From: Chloroflexi bacterium UBA6077
GTDB taxonomy: Bacteria; Chloroflexota; UBA6077
Direction: 5' to 3'
Assembly: GCA_002436065.1 (NCBI GenBank)
Contig: DIXP01000019.1
Location: forward strand, 34,178-98,177
Length of the DNA: 64,000 nucleotides
In this document: positions 42,528-51,872 of the stretch, piece after piece
How the letters are laid out: each line of letters opens with the position of its first letter
Numbering within the stretch: position 1 is the stretch's first letter
Notes under the pieces: model-generated
What the model saw: only the letters and a program-made list of their open reading frames with translations
The model's database searches: none
What the model was told of the DNA's origin: nothing
Position numbers and translations under genes: made by a program

Positions 42528-44279
42528 ATGTGGCGCTCAACCTGGCTGACTCCGAAGGGGGAAGGATTGGCAACGGTAGAACTTGAGACTCGGAGCAGGC
42601 GTAACGGCCAGCCGCTCATCGACGGGGTCGATCCCTATGCGGAAGAGGCCGTGCAGCATCTCCGACGCCTGGTGGACGTTGGAATAGCCCTGCTCGCCTT
42701 TGCACTTGCCCTTTCCTTGCGGTTGCCCTACCTGATGGAGGTGCCCGGGTTCACCGACGAGGGTGTGGAGGTGCAAGTGGGGTTGGAGGTGCTGCAGGGT
42801 CGTTGGCCGTTGGTCGATGTGGAGCCCTACCTCGGATCCCTGTTCAACTACATCACGGCGGGGGCCTTCTTGCTGCTGGGCCAGCACGGCTACGTGCCAC
42901 GCCTCCTCGTCACCCTATTGAGTGCAGCAACCGTGGTCCTGACCTACTTCCTGGCCCTTCGGCTCGGGGGGCGGCTGGTAGCCTTGCTGGCTGCCGGTCT
43001 CATGGCCACCTCATTTGTCCACATCGTCACCAGTCACATCGCCTGGACCAACTGCACCACTCCCTTCTTCACCACCGCCGCTATGCTCGCTCTCGTGTGG
43101 GCGGTGACCCGCAGGAACGGCCCAATGCTGATTCTGGCAGGCTTCCTCTACGGCCTGGCGATTCAGACGCACCCCAGCGTCCTCTTCCTGGCGCCGGCTT
43201 TCGCCCTGTACTACCTATTCGGTTCAGGGGATGCGGGGACGCGGGGACGCGGGGAACCCTCACCCCGACCCTCTCTCGCGGGGAGAGGGAGTATGTCATC
43301 GCCCGGCATTCAGCGCTCAGCACTTGGTACTCCGTGGCCATACCTCGCCCTGCTCGCCGCGATTCTGGCCTATGGGAACGTGATCCTCTACAACTGGCAG
43401 AACCCTACGGCATGGACGGATGCAGCCAATCGGACGGACTATGCCTACGTGTATAACCCGACGACCGACTCCTACCTGGTCAACCTGCAGTTCCTGGGCG
43501 CTTCCCTGCTCAGGGCGATGTCGGGCGCCTTCGAGGGAGGCCCGACCCTGGAAAACCAATTGGGGGTTCCCCTCAACTGGCCCTACATCGCCCTGCTGTT
43601 GATTGGGACCGTCTGTGCTCTTCGCCGCCTCCTTGGGTTACCTTTGCTTGCCCTGGCGCTGCCTGTCCTTGTGATGCCTTACTTCAACAAGGACTACAGC
43701 TTCCCCATTGCCCTGCGCTACGCCGGGTATCTTCTGCCATTGCTACATCTTCTGTCAGCCCTGGCCCTGGCCGAGGTGCTGACCTGGTGCTGGCGGGGAT
43801 TCCGGAAGGCCGTCCCCTTCGTAGGGGCTGTATGCCTGTTGCTGATGGCGCTGCCAACGGCGAACCTCATGGGCTATTACGATGGCTACCTCCGGGATAA
43901 CGCCACGAACCCCACCATCCTTGCCCTCCAGGCGGAGATTCGAGCTCGACACCAGGCAGGGATGGTCTCGGAGGTGTTCCTTGACCAGCAACTCGATTGG
44001 ATATTCACCGCCCCGGGAGGCCGGGTGTTGGGATCCTTTGAGTTTCTGATGCGGATTGAGGGAGTTCCCCATCGTCGGGTGTGGATGGCGCCGGACAGGT
44101 TGCGGGAGGAGATCGGTGGCCTCGGGAGGCCGGTGGTGCTCTTGTTGACCCCAGCCAGCAGGGAGCGGCTGGGGTCAGGCTTCGCGTTGACGCCAATGGA
44201 GGTGTCTCCTGAACCGCGTCTCGATAGAGTCCGCTACTGGGCCTATATGCTTCAGCCCATCAGCCGCCAGCAACGCTGA
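42528..44279 (+). CDS. GT-C (family 39-like) membrane glycosyltransferase with repeat insertion
   Basis: 583 residues with about ten membrane helices. The first periplasmic loop has the acidic motif FTDEGVEVQVGLEVL expected for polyprenyl-phosphate-sugar-using PMT/ArnT-type enzymes. A Gly/Arg/Ser/Pro-rich stretch at about 233-267 is translated from a GGGGACGCGGGGACGC tandem and a palindromic repeat, between helices, and looks like an in-frame insertion. The acceptor is unknown. A TTG 13 codons downstream, close to GGGGGAAGG, may be the true start. Confidence 0.8.
   Translation: MWRSTWLTPKGEGLATVELETRSRRNGQPLIDGVDPYAEEAVQHLRRLVDVGIALLAFALALSLRLPYLMEVPGFTDEGVEVQVGLEVLQGRWPLVDVEPYLGSLFNYITAGAFLLLGQHGYVPRLLVTLLSAATVVLTYFLALRLGGRLVALLAAGLMATSFVHIVTSHIAWTNCTTPFFTTAAMLALVWAVTRRNGPMLILAGFLYGLAIQTHPSVLFLAPAFALYYLFGSGDAGTRGRGEPSPRPSLAGRGSMSSPGIQRSALGTPWPYLALLAAILAYGNVILYNWQNPTAWTDAANRTDYAYVYNPTTDSYLVNLQFLGASLLRAMSGAFEGGPTLENQLGVPLNWPYIALLLIGTVCALRRLLGLPLLALALPVLVMPYFNKDYSFPIALRYAGYLLPLLHLLSALALAEVLTWCWRGFRKAVPFVGAVCLLLMALPTANLMGYYDGYLRDNATNPTILALQAEIRARHQAGMVSEVFLDQQLDWIFTAPGGRVLGSFEFLMRIEGVPHRRVWMAPDRLREEIGGLGRPVVLLLTPASRERLGSGFALTPMEVSPEPRLDRVRYWAYMLQPISRQQR
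43228..43330 (+). repeat. Repeat insertion within the GT-C gene
   Basis: GGGGACGCGGGGACGCGGGG is followed by CTCACCCCGACCCTCTCTCG and a CGGGGAGAGGG arm, i.e. part of the palindromic element seen after hutU and E2. The reading frame stays open through it. Confidence 0.7.
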
Positions 44280-44327
44280 ACACCCTCTCGCCCCGGGCTA
44301 GTCGATAGTTCGCGGAAGAGACCCAGG

Positions 44328-44825
44328 CTACAGGTTGCTCTGGACTATCTGTCCGGTGACCTGGAGGCTCAGTTGTCCTGTTCGCAAGGCCGAGGACCTC
44401 GCGGCGTTCATGTTGTCCTCCAGAAGGGACACCACCTGGGTGTGTCCAATCTGCCTGGCCTTCTCCACCAATCCTATGTATGAGGCCACCTCATAATGGG
44501 CCACCTTCATAGCCATCCCCAGACAGTACATGTCTACCGCCTGTTGGCTGGGATTCTGCTGCATGAACTCCTGCAGGTCGTGCTGCATGCAGTCGATGGC
44601 GTGGGAGGTCGCGCTCGCCGGCTGGCTGTTCAGTAGCCGAAGGCACTCCTGCACCCGCAGGGTCTGCTGCTGAACCTTGGGGATCTCGGTCTCGAACAGC
44701 TGAGAGACCTGTGGGTTGGAGCAGATCTGCTTCAGACGTGCCACCATCTGGAGCTTAGACTGCTCCACCGATTGGAGGACACGGAGTTCATACATGAGGA
44801 GATCCAGGGGGCTTTGGATGGCCAC
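44328..44825 (-). CDS. DUF892 (YciE/YciF-type) ferritin-like protein
   Basis: 165 residues from a GTG behind AAGGAG. LLMYELRVLQSVEQSKLQM, LRVQECLRLLNSQPAS and MAMKVAHYEVASYIGLVEKA follow the four-helix DUF892 pattern with Glu/His di-iron candidates (E in MYELR, HYEVASY). DUF892 proteins are stress-induced ferritin-like proteins of uncertain chemistry. It lies close to the rubrerythrin-VIT1 gene. Confidence 0.8.
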   Translation of the reverse strand: MAIQSPLDLLMYELRVLQSVEQSKLQMVARLKQICSNPQVSQLFETEIPKVQQQTLRVQECLRLLNSQPASATSHAIDCMQHDLQEFMQQNPSQQAVDMYCLGMAMKVAHYEVASYIGLVEKARQIGHTQVVSLLEDNMNAARSSALRTGQLSLQVTGQIVQSNL

Positions 44826-44967
44826 GGATGCGGACTCCTTTCTGCCTACCTATCTTTGGAATCGATGCGATGGATGTAGAGGGGAGCGAGCAAGAAGAGT
44901 ACCAGATCTAGCATGATCCCCCATCCGAAGAAGGCATGGTTCACACGACAGGCGAGATGGCGTAACG

Positions 44968-45040
44968 GTAGGGGCGACCGGCTGGTCGCCCTGGCGGGGC
45001 AGGCCGGCGAATGGGCAGGGCGACCGCGGGTCGCCCCTAC
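44968..45040. repeat. Inverted repeat GTAGGGGCGACC ... GGTCGCCCCTAC
   Basis: Outer 12-base arms (44968-44979, 45029-45040) and inner arms GGTCGCCCT/AGGGCGACC (44984-44992, 45017-45025) make each end self-complementary as well. This dispersed repeat type is common in Chloroflexota-like genomes as I recall. It fills part of the spacer before the PRC-barrel gene; nothing else is seen between 44826 and 45135. Confidence 0.75.
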
Positions 45041-45135
45041 AGAATGTCACCACAGTCCTGAACCATGCCCCGAAGAACACCAATTGGTACGGAAATTGCC
45101 GCCGATGGACGCCCACACGTGGTTTGGAGGCGGAT

Positions 45136-45813
45136 ATGAGAATTGATATTGACGCCAGGGTCAAGACCCAGGAGGGTGAGGAGATTGGGAGTGTTGACCG
45201 GGTCATCCTGAATCCGTATACCCGTGAAGTAGACGCCATTGTTGTACACCGAGGGCGCATCCTGACCAGGGATGTCGTGGTCCCGCTGTCTCTGGTCCAG
45301 AGGAGCGACGAAGAAGGGGTACAGCTCAGGATCGGGCGCTACGAACTTCAACAACTCCCGGATTTCGTGGAGCGGCACTACGCGGCGATGCCCGGACAGG
45401 CGCGGGTGCCCTACCCCTACGCCCCGGGCTCTATCCTGTTCCCGCTGGGCCCTGCTCAGGGAGTCTCAGGACTGCCGAGTGTCCAGGAAGCTGCTGAGGA
45501 TGAAGTTGGGGTGCCATCTGAGGATGTGGATGTCGCCGAGGGGACGGAGGTCAGGGCCTTGGACGGCCTCGTTGGCTTTGTCGATGAGGTGCTGACGGAC
45601 AGCTCGACCAACCGAGCGACGGACATCGTAGTTAGGAAGGGCATCGTTCTCACCAAGGACGTTACAATCCCTATGGAGTATGTGTCCGAGTTGACCGACG
45701 ACCATTTGCAGCTGAGCCTTACCGTTCAACAGGTCGAGGAGCTGCCTACGCCCAGCACCGATCGGTATCTCACGATAGAGGGGCGAGGAGGGGAAAAGGA
45801 GGGCGAAAGCTAG
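45136..45813 (+). CDS. Protein with two PRC-barrel domains
   Basis: 225 residues from the ATG after GGAGG. Two copies of the PRC-barrel plan: MRIDIDARVKTQEGEEIGSV with LTRDVVVPLSLVQ (about 1-80), and EVRALDGLVGFVDEVL with LTKDVTIPMEYVS (about 135-205), joined by a Pro-rich linker. PRC-barrels occur in RNA-processing (RimM) and photosynthetic proteins and as stand-alone stress proteins; this one is of the last type. It overlaps the convergent PilZ gene by four bases. Confidence 0.82.
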   Translation: MRIDIDARVKTQEGEEIGSVDRVILNPYTREVDAIVVHRGRILTRDVVVPLSLVQRSDEEGVQLRIGRYELQQLPDFVERHYAAMPGQARVPYPYAPGSILFPLGPAQGVSGLPSVQEAAEDEVGVPSEDVDVAEGTEVRALDGLVGFVDEVLTDSSTNRATDIVVRKGIVLTKDVTIPMEYVSELTDDHLQLSLTVQQVEELPTPSTDRYLTIEGRGGEKEGES

Positions 45814-46604
45814 TAGGGGGAAGCTGGAGGGGGCGACCGTCGTCTCCCTGCCGGCCGGACCAGAGAGGTATCGTCCAGGGGCGAGCCGGTGAAACGGGTG
45901 AAGCTGCCCACTCGCCTCATCTTCTCCTGCTGATACAGGATGAAGGCGGCTATCCTCTCTGTGTCTGATTCGTCCATATCAACGAATCTCAGCCCCATGT
46001 GCCAGCGACGCTTGCCGGTGTTGTCTGAGATGGGGGCAAACACTGCGCGTACCTCTGCCATGGCCTCGATCCGGCCAAAGACCTTGGGTAGATCGAGGAT
46101 TAGGCGGACTCTGGTGTCTTCGGACAACTCCTGTAGACAGGATAGCCCTATCCCTCCTATGCTGATGTCGGTCACAAGGGGTGCCAGGGACCGGGCGGAC
46201 TTCCCGGGATCGCCCTTGATAGAGAAGTCTATCGGCTGTGCCACCAGCTCCACCCGTACGTGCTCTCTACGGTCGTACTTCCGGAAGCCGGACATGCCCA
46301 CCAAATGGGTCACCAGAGGAGTGCAATCGGCCGGGTTGGAGATCGCGGCCTGGAAGCACAGCCGTATGCCGAAGCGGGTGAGGTAGACCGTTACGTCCGT
46401 CCCGTTATGGAATCGCACCATGGCGCCTCGGCGCCGTGGAGAACTCACCACGAGCGAGTCTTCTTGCACCTTCTGTATGCGGCTTTGGTACTGGCCCCAT
46501 CGCTCAAACTCCTCGCCGTTGGCGGAGACGCCCTCGATGAGGATAGCCTGCCCCGCTGTGACTAGTCGGCGCAGCGGATTGGTCTTGATATGAGCGGCAT
46601 CCAT
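45810..46604 (-). CDS. PilZ-domain c-di-GMP-binding protein (YcgR-like)
   Basis: 264 residues from the ATG after GGAGG; longer forms have no site. YcgR-like N-terminal beta domain (about 10-105). Then PilZ with the bipartite ligand motif RREHVRVEL (RxxxR) and VTDISIGGIGLSC (D-x-S-x-x-G), both intact at about 112-180. It should bind cyclic di-GMP and adjust motility or surface behaviour. No flagellar or pilus genes are nearby, so the target is unknown. Confidence 0.9.
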   Translation of the reverse strand: MDAAHIKTNPLRRLVTAGQAILIEGVSANGEEFERWGQYQSRIQKVQEDSLVVSSPRRRGAMVRFHNGTDVTVYLTRFGIRLCFQAAISNPADCTPLVTHLVGMSGFRKYDRREHVRVELVAQPIDFSIKGDPGKSARSLAPLVTDISIGGIGLSCLQELSEDTRVRLILDLPKVFGRIEAMAEVRAVFAPISDNTGKRRWHMGLRFVDMDESDTERIAAFILYQQEKMRRVGSFTRFTGSPLDDTSLVRPAGRRRSPPPASPY

Positions 46605-46792
46605 GGTGCGGGAACCTCCATGCCGATTCTTCTCGATCTTACCTCCTGCTGTCAATACCAGGGGCACTTGCGGATTGGCATTCAGTCTCGCGGATGTGCT
46701 GAAATGGCGGTTGGCCGCAGGCCCTGTAGCTGGTATGATGCAGCCCTGTCCAGCGATCCCCAAGAGAAAACGAGCAAGGAGTGCGTTGCCCC

Positions 46793-47755
46793 ATGGCCAA
46801 GAAGGTCCTGGTCACTGAGTTCATCCATCCGGCGGGCATTCAGCTGCTGGAGACCGAAGCCGAGGTGGTTCGCCCTTCAGCGGTTTCCGCGGCCGCTCTG
46901 AAAGAGGCGGCAGCCGACGTTGATGGGATCCTTGTCAGGGTTGCCCCGATCGGCAAGGAGGTAATGGACGCCGCACCGAAGCTGAAGGTGATCGGCAAGC
47001 ACGGGGTGGGGTACGACAATATCGACATTCCCGCTGCGACAGAGCGGGGCATCGCTGTCTGCAGCACCCCTGAGGCCAACAGCGAGGGGGTGGCGAACCT
47101 GGCCATCACCCTGATGCTGGCTACCTCGCGCCGGCTGCTAGAGTGCGATGCCTTCGTCCGGGCCGGCCGCTGGAGTGGCAAGGACGAGCTGATGGGCCAT
47201 GAACTGCTTGGCAAGACCCTTTCCATCGTGGGCGTTGGTCGCATCGGTGCGCGCCTGGCTCAGATCGGCCAGGCGGCCTTTGATATGAAGGTGTATGCCT
47301 ACGACCCCTACGTTGACCAGCCTACTCTCGCTGCCAAGGGCATCATCAAGGTCGAGAGTGTGGACGAGCTGATGCCGGTGGCCGATTTCGTCTCAGTCCA
47401 CACCCCATTGACTCCTGCAACCAAAGGCATCATTGGGGCAAAGCAGTTCGACCTCATGAAGGAGAGCGCGTTCTTGATCAACACCTCTCGCGGCCCGGTG
47501 GTGGACGAGACGGCGCTGATCGAGGCGCTGCGCCTTGGCAAGATCGCCGGTGCAGGACTGGACGTCTACGAGCAGGAACCGCCCTCCCCGGACAACCCTC
47601 TGTTCAAGATGCACAATGTCACTCTGCTGCCTCACATGGCCGGTGCATCCTTCGAATCCATGGAGCGGATGGCGACCCATGCTGCCGCCGACATCCTCGC
47701 GGTGCTGCGGGGCGATCGGCCGAAGTACCCGGTCAACCCATCAGTGTTGCAATAG
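46793..47755 (+). CDS. D-isomer-specific 2-hydroxyacid dehydrogenase (phosphoglycerate dehydrogenase-like)
   Basis: 320 residues from the ATG; a GTG 12 bases earlier overlaps the AAGGAG site. Substrate half, then the NAD-binding domain with VGVGRIGARLAQIG (about 145). The catalytic triad is present: Arg in NTSRGPVVDE (about 230), Glu in YEQEPPSPDNP (about 258) and His in LPHMAGAS (about 280). No C-terminal ACT domain, so it is a short SerA-like or hydroxypyruvate/glyoxylate reductase. The exact substrate is open. Confidence 0.92.
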   Translation: MAKKVLVTEFIHPAGIQLLETEAEVVRPSAVSAAALKEAAADVDGILVRVAPIGKEVMDAAPKLKVIGKHGVGYDNIDIPAATERGIAVCSTPEANSEGVANLAITLMLATSRRLLECDAFVRAGRWSGKDELMGHELLGKTLSIVGVGRIGARLAQIGQAAFDMKVYAYDPYVDQPTLAAKGIIKVESVDELMPVADFVSVHTPLTPATKGIIGAKQFDLMKESAFLINTSRGPVVDETALIEALRLGKIAGAGLDVYEQEPPSPDNPLFKMHNVTLLPHMAGASFESMERMATHAAADILAVLRGDRPKYPVNPSVLQ

Positions 47756-49033
47756 ATGGCCGGGACACGGGGACCGGGGGGAGGCGGAGACGGGGAGACG
47801 CAGGGATGGGGTAATCAAGCGTCTTCCCCCGTGCTCCCGCCTCCTCGTGTCACCGCGCCACAGGATCTCCCCGTCCCCTGGGGGCAGGTCTTGCTTGTGC
47901 TTTGCACCCCCATGGTTATCCTTTCCTCCGCCCTGAACCTCTCTCCGCTGCTGCCGCTGGTCAAGGCTGAGTTCGGCCTCAACAACAGTTGGGCCGGACT
48001 GCTGGCCTCGGCGACTTTGCTCTTTCACACTGCCCTGCAGCTGCCTGGCGGCGCTATCGCCGATCGAATCGGCTACCGCAGGGCCATAGGCGGCGGGCTC
48101 CTCCTTGCCGGCAGTTGCGCGATGGCCTCTGGGCTCGCGCCCAACCCTCCGCTTTTGTTGCTCAGCCGATTCGCCATGGGGATTGGTACCGCCGTGGCGT
48201 TCATTTCCGGCCTTGCCTACGTCAATGCCGTGGTCCCCCCGGGGAAGAGGGCCATGGTGCAGGGTCTCTACGGGGCTGCGGTCAACCTGGGAGTGCTTCT
48301 CGTCCTGCTGTTCTCGGAGCGGGTGGCGGCCTGGGGGAGCTGGCGGTGGCCGGTCGTCCTGGACGGGCTGTTGATGGTGCTGATTGGGTGGATGTCGCTT
48401 GTCTGGCTGCGGCGCCAAACTGGTGCCCGCGGCAACGGTGGCTCGTGGTCTAAGATCCTGCGCCAGCCGACTCTCTACCTGATGGGGATTGCCCTTGCGA
48501 TTACCTACGGCGTATTCACCGCCCTTTCCGCGTGGCTCGCGACCTTCCTCTGGCAGGTGCATGGGATAGGGCTGGAGCTGGCAGGTCCGCTCGCTGCGCT
48601 GTTCCCCGCAGCTTCGATGCTCTCTCGTGCAGCGGGCGGAACGCTGGCCGGGGGGCGAGAGCGCAAGCTGCTGCTGGTGTGCTGTCTCATCACGGGCCTG
48701 GGGACCATGGCTCTTCCGCTGATCCCCTCGGTCCCACTCGCTCTGTTGTGCCTGCTGGTCGTGGGATGGTTCCTCGCCATGCCCTTCGGTATCATCTTTT
48801 CCTACGGGTCACTGGTCTCAGGGAGGCCGGTTACGGCTCGGGAAATGAGCGTGACCAATTTCGTGGGAAACGTCGGCGCCCTGTTGCTGCCCCCGATGAT
48901 CGGATACGGTCTGGATTTGACAGGGTCCTTCACGCTTGGGTTTGGGGCTATGGGGGTGATGTGCCTGGCCGGCACCGCAGCCCTGCTTCTCTACCTTCCC
49001 AGGCCTCGCCGTCAACCCGATCTCCTACTCTAA
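47756..49033 (+). CDS. MFS transporter with repeat-derived N-terminal leader
   Basis: 425 residues as drawn from the ATG directly after the upstream stop, but no ribosome binding site is visible. The first about 40 residues (GTRGPGGGGDGETQGWGN...) come from a GGGACACGGGGAC-type repeat. The first helix starts near residue 43 (QVLLVLCTPMVILSSALNL); a GTG near 47831 is another start. Twelve helices; A-motif GGAIADRIGYRRAIG. Resembles nitrate/oxalate-type MFS carriers; substrate unknown. Confidence 0.8.
   Translation: MAGTRGPGGGGDGETQGWGNQASSPVLPPPRVTAPQDLPVPWGQVLLVLCTPMVILSSALNLSPLLPLVKAEFGLNNSWAGLLASATLLFHTALQLPGGAIADRIGYRRAIGGGLLLAGSCAMASGLAPNPPLLLLSRFAMGIGTAVAFISGLAYVNAVVPPGKRAMVQGLYGAAVNLGVLLVLLFSERVAAWGSWRWPVVLDGLLMVLIGWMSLVWLRRQTGARGNGGSWSKILRQPTLYLMGIALAITYGVFTALSAWLATFLWQVHGIGLELAGPLAALFPAASMLSRAAGGTLAGGRERKLLLVCCLITGLGTMALPLIPSVPLALLCLLVVGWFLAMPFGIIFSYGSLVSGRPVTAREMSVTNFVGNVGALLLPPMIGYGLDLTGSFTLGFGAMGVMCLAGTAALLLYLPRPRRQPDLLL
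47757..47815. repeat. GGGACACGGGGACCGG-type direct repeat
   Basis: Imperfect tandem copies of CGGGGA(G/C)AC. Similar short stretches occur at 4256, 38193 and 43232. It overlaps the start of the MFS reading frame. Confidence 0.55.
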
Positions 49034-49059
49034 CTGGATTCCACGGCTCGTGCTACAAT
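49031..49059 (+). promoter_or_regulatory. Candidate promoter of the second MFS gene
   Basis: TAACTG and TACAAT with a 17-base spacer, about 60 bases before the GTG start. The -35 is weak. Confidence 0.35.
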
Positions 49060-49121
49060 CGGGTTCATGCCAGACTAGGCGGTCCACGGAGGGGAAGCTT
49101 GGGAAGGTAGAGGAGAACCTG

Positions 49122-50495
49122 GTGAGAGAGACCGAGGATGGGGAGAAAGGGGCGCTGGGCTCGTCGTGGAGCGAACGGCTACCCTTCTTCTATGGCTGGA
49201 TCGTAGTCGCCGTCAGCTTCGTCTGTTTCGCTGTGGGCTACGCCACATGGAACTCCTTCTCCATCTTCTACGTGGCAATTCTCGACGACTTCGGTTGGTC
49301 TCGCGCCGCCACCGCCGGGGTCTTTTCTGTCTTTACGATAGTATACGGATTGAATGCACCGATTGCCGGTAGCCTCACCGATCGTTATGGTCCGCGCAGG
49401 CTCCTCCCCATCGGCGCCCTGATCCTCGGCCTTGGCCTGCTGTTGACCACTCGGCTCTCCACCCTATGGGAGTTCTATTTGCTGTACGGCGTGGTTGCGG
49501 CTGTTGGCCTCAGTGCCATCGGTACGGTGCCCACCTTCTCGGTGTTGAGCAACTGGTTTATCAAGAAGAGAGGCACGGCCGGCGGCATCGCCACCGCCGG
49601 CATAGGGGTTGGCATGCTCCTGTTTGTGCCCCTTCTGCAGGGGGTCATCAACAATCATGGGTGGCGCGCCGCGTATCTATTGCTGTCGATCGTCATCGTG
49701 GCTGTGATCCCCGTCACGGTTCTGCTCTTTCACCGCCATCGCCCCCAGGAAATGGGGCTGATGCCGGATGGGGAACGCCGCAAGGATACCGCCAGTCCAG
49801 CCTCCACATCTCAGCTCTCCCCGGACAACCTGGTGGTGGACAGGGAGTGGACATCCAGGGAGTGGACCCTCCGATCTGCGATGCATACCCATCGCTTCTG
49901 GCTGGTTTCCATGGCGCGGTTTCTGGAGATGGCCTGCCTTCAGACGATAATGACCCACCAGGCGGCCTTCTTCGTGGACGAGGGTTTCGACAATCTGCTG
50001 GCGGCGTCCATCGTGGGGATAGTGGGGATCATGGGCTCTTGCGGCAAGATCCTATGGGGTACTGTGTCTGACCGGATCGGCAGGGAGTCGACCTACCTGA
50101 TAGCGTTCATCTGTGGGACCGTCGGGGTAGGCGCCCTCCTTACCATTCAGGCCGGCTCTCCCGGCTGGATGCTCTATGCTTATGGAGCCATCTACGGCCT
50201 CTGCTACGGGGTGTCGGCAGTGCTCTGCCCGGTGATGATGGGCGACATCTTCCAGGGGAAGAGCTTCGGGGCCATCCTTGGAGGGGCCTACGTCCTCGGC
50301 AATGCGGGTTCAGCAATTGGCGCATTTCTCGGGGGCTATGTCTTCGATGTCACCGGGGCCTATCACTGGGCGTTCATGCTCACGATCCCCGGGATGTGGC
50401 TCTCCTGCCTACTCTACTGGCTGGCCGCGCCTCGAAAGGTCCGCAGGGTGGCAGGCAGGGCTGACTCCACAGCCTGCCTCCAGCCTCAGCCCTGA
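49122..50495 (+). CDS. MFS transporter, oxalate:formate antiporter/monocarboxylate type
   Basis: 457 residues from a GTG seven bases after AGAGGAG; an upstream GTG would make it 24 codons longer. RLPFFYGWIVVAVSFVCFAV, FGWSRAATAGVFSVFTIVYG and GSLTDRYGPRRLLPIG are typical of the OFA/MCT branch. Twelve helices with a long central loop (about 215-255). It likely carries a carboxylate. It ends 16 bases before a perfect hairpin. Confidence 0.88.
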   Translation: MRETEDGEKGALGSSWSERLPFFYGWIVVAVSFVCFAVGYATWNSFSIFYVAILDDFGWSRAATAGVFSVFTIVYGLNAPIAGSLTDRYGPRRLLPIGALILGLGLLLTTRLSTLWEFYLLYGVVAAVGLSAIGTVPTFSVLSNWFIKKRGTAGGIATAGIGVGMLLFVPLLQGVINNHGWRAAYLLLSIVIVAVIPVTVLLFHRHRPQEMGLMPDGERRKDTASPASTSQLSPDNLVVDREWTSREWTLRSAMHTHRFWLVSMARFLEMACLQTIMTHQAAFFVDEGFDNLLAASIVGIVGIMGSCGKILWGTVSDRIGRESTYLIAFICGTVGVGALLTIQAGSPGWMLYAYGAIYGLCYGVSAVLCPVMMGDIFQGKSFGAILGGAYVLGNAGSAIGAFLGGYVFDVTGAYHWAFMLTIPGMWLSCLLYWLAAPRKVRRVAGRADSTACLQPQP

Positions 50496-50511
50496 CGAAC
50501 GGGTAGCCCAT

Positions 50512-50560
50512 AACACAGAGACACGAAGGATCTCTTGGTGATCCTTCGTGTCTCTGTGTT
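50512..50560. terminator. Perfect 21-bp hairpin between convergent genes
   Basis: Arms 50512-50532 and 50540-50560 pair without mismatch (left arm starts AACACAGAGACACGAAGG), loop TCTTGGT. It sits between the MFS and glutamate dehydrogenase stop codons and ends near a T-rich stretch (TGTTTGGTT), so it suits bidirectional termination. Confidence 0.8.
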
Positions 50561-50576
50561 GCTGTTTGGTTCTCTA

Positions 50577-51872
50577 CTACGCGTACAGTCCCCTGAGCCT
50601 CTTAGCCTCGGCGACTCGGCCAACTGCCAGGATGTAGGCTCCCATGCGTAGGTCCACCTGGTGGGTTTCCGCTGTCTCGGCCACGGCCCCGAAGGCCGTC
50701 ACCATCATCTCGTCCAGCCGATCGCGGACCGCCTTCTCCCTCCAGAAGTAGCCGTAGCGGTCCTGCACCCACTCGAAGTAGGAGACCACCACCCCACCTG
50801 CGTTCGCCAGGATGTCCGGCACCAGCTTGATGCCCCTATTGGCCAGGATCACGTCCGCCTCCGGTGTCGTCGGGCCGTTAGCCCCCTCCAGCACGAAGTC
50901 CGACGAGATACGGTGGGCATTGTCTCCAGTGATCTGCCCCTCGAGGGCAGCGGGGAGCAGCACGTTGCAGCGGCACTCCAGCAGATCGCTGTTGGAGATC
51001 GGTTCGGAGCCGGGGAAGCCCTTGACGAGCTTATTGGTCTTCACATGTTGGAGCAGGGCAGGAATGTCCAGTCCCTTGCTGTTGTGTATGCCACCCGAGA
51101 CGTCGCTCACGGCTATGATCTTCGCCCCGGCATCGTGTAGCAACCTCGCCGCCCCCGAGCCCACGTTCCCGAACCCTTGGATGGCGAACGTCGCTCCCTG
51201 AAGGGAGTGTCCGTAGTGCTTGAGGGCTTCCCTAGCGGTGTACATCAGCCCTCGCCCCGTCGCCTCCACGCGACCCGCCGAGCCTCCCAGCACCAATGGC
51301 TTCCCGGTGACGACGCCCGGCTCGCAGTAGCCCTTCTTCATGTTGAAGGTGTCCATCACCCAGGCCATTATCTGGGGATTGGTTCCCACATCAGGGGCGG
51401 GGATGTCCGTGTTGGGGCCAAGCAGGTCGAAGATCTCCCCGATGTAGCGGCGGGTCAATCGCTCCAACTCCCCCTCGGAAAGCTGGGAAGGGTCGCAGAT
51501 CACTCCCCCCTTGGCTCCCCCAAAGGGGACGTCCACCACGGCACATTTGAACGACATCCAGGCGGCTAACGCCTTCACCTCATCCAGGTTCACGTTGGGG
51601 TGGAAGCGGATACCTCCCTTGCCGGGGCCTCGTGTCGTGTCGTGGAGCACGCGATAGCCGGTGAACACCTGGGTCTGTCCGGCATCGGTGCGGATGGGCA
51701 GCGAGACGATCACCTGCCGCTTGGGGTTCTTGATCCGGTCGATGATCCCGTCCTCGTAATCGAGGAAGGCAGCAGCCTTGTCGATGGTCCCGACGACGTC
51801 GTCGTAGGGATTGTAGCTCCGAGAGGAGACTGTAGAAGCTGGTTTCTCTGTAGGGGCCTTCTCATCCGTCAA
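50577..51872 (-). CDS. gdhA: Glutamate dehydrogenase
   Basis: 431 residues from a TTG nine bases after GGGAGG. Substrate-binding and catalytic block GGIRFHPNVNLDEVKALAAW and VVDVPFGGAKGGVICDP (catalytic Lys near 124); cofactor domain with AIQGFGNVGSGAARLLHDAG (near 235). Reversibly converts glutamate to 2-oxoglutarate and ammonia. The length fits the hexameric NAD(P) enzymes. It would dispose of glutamate from the hut pathway, although the genes are 45 kb apart. Confidence 0.96.
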   Translation of the reverse strand: MTDEKAPTEKPASTVSSRSYNPYDDVVGTIDKAAAFLDYEDGIIDRIKNPKRQVIVSLPIRTDAGQTQVFTGYRVLHDTTRGPGKGGIRFHPNVNLDEVKALAAWMSFKCAVVDVPFGGAKGGVICDPSQLSEGELERLTRRYIGEIFDLLGPNTDIPAPDVGTNPQIMAWVMDTFNMKKGYCEPGVVTGKPLVLGGSAGRVEATGRGLMYTAREALKHYGHSLQGATFAIQGFGNVGSGAARLLHDAGAKIIAVSDVSGGIHNSKGLDIPALLQHVKTNKLVKGFPGSEPISNSDLLECRCNVLLPAALEGQITGDNAHRISSDFVLEGANGPTTPEADVILANRGIKLVPDILANAGGVVVSYFEWVQDRYGYFWREKAVRDRLDEMMVTAFGAVAETAETHQVDLRMGAYILAVGRVAEAKRLRGLYA

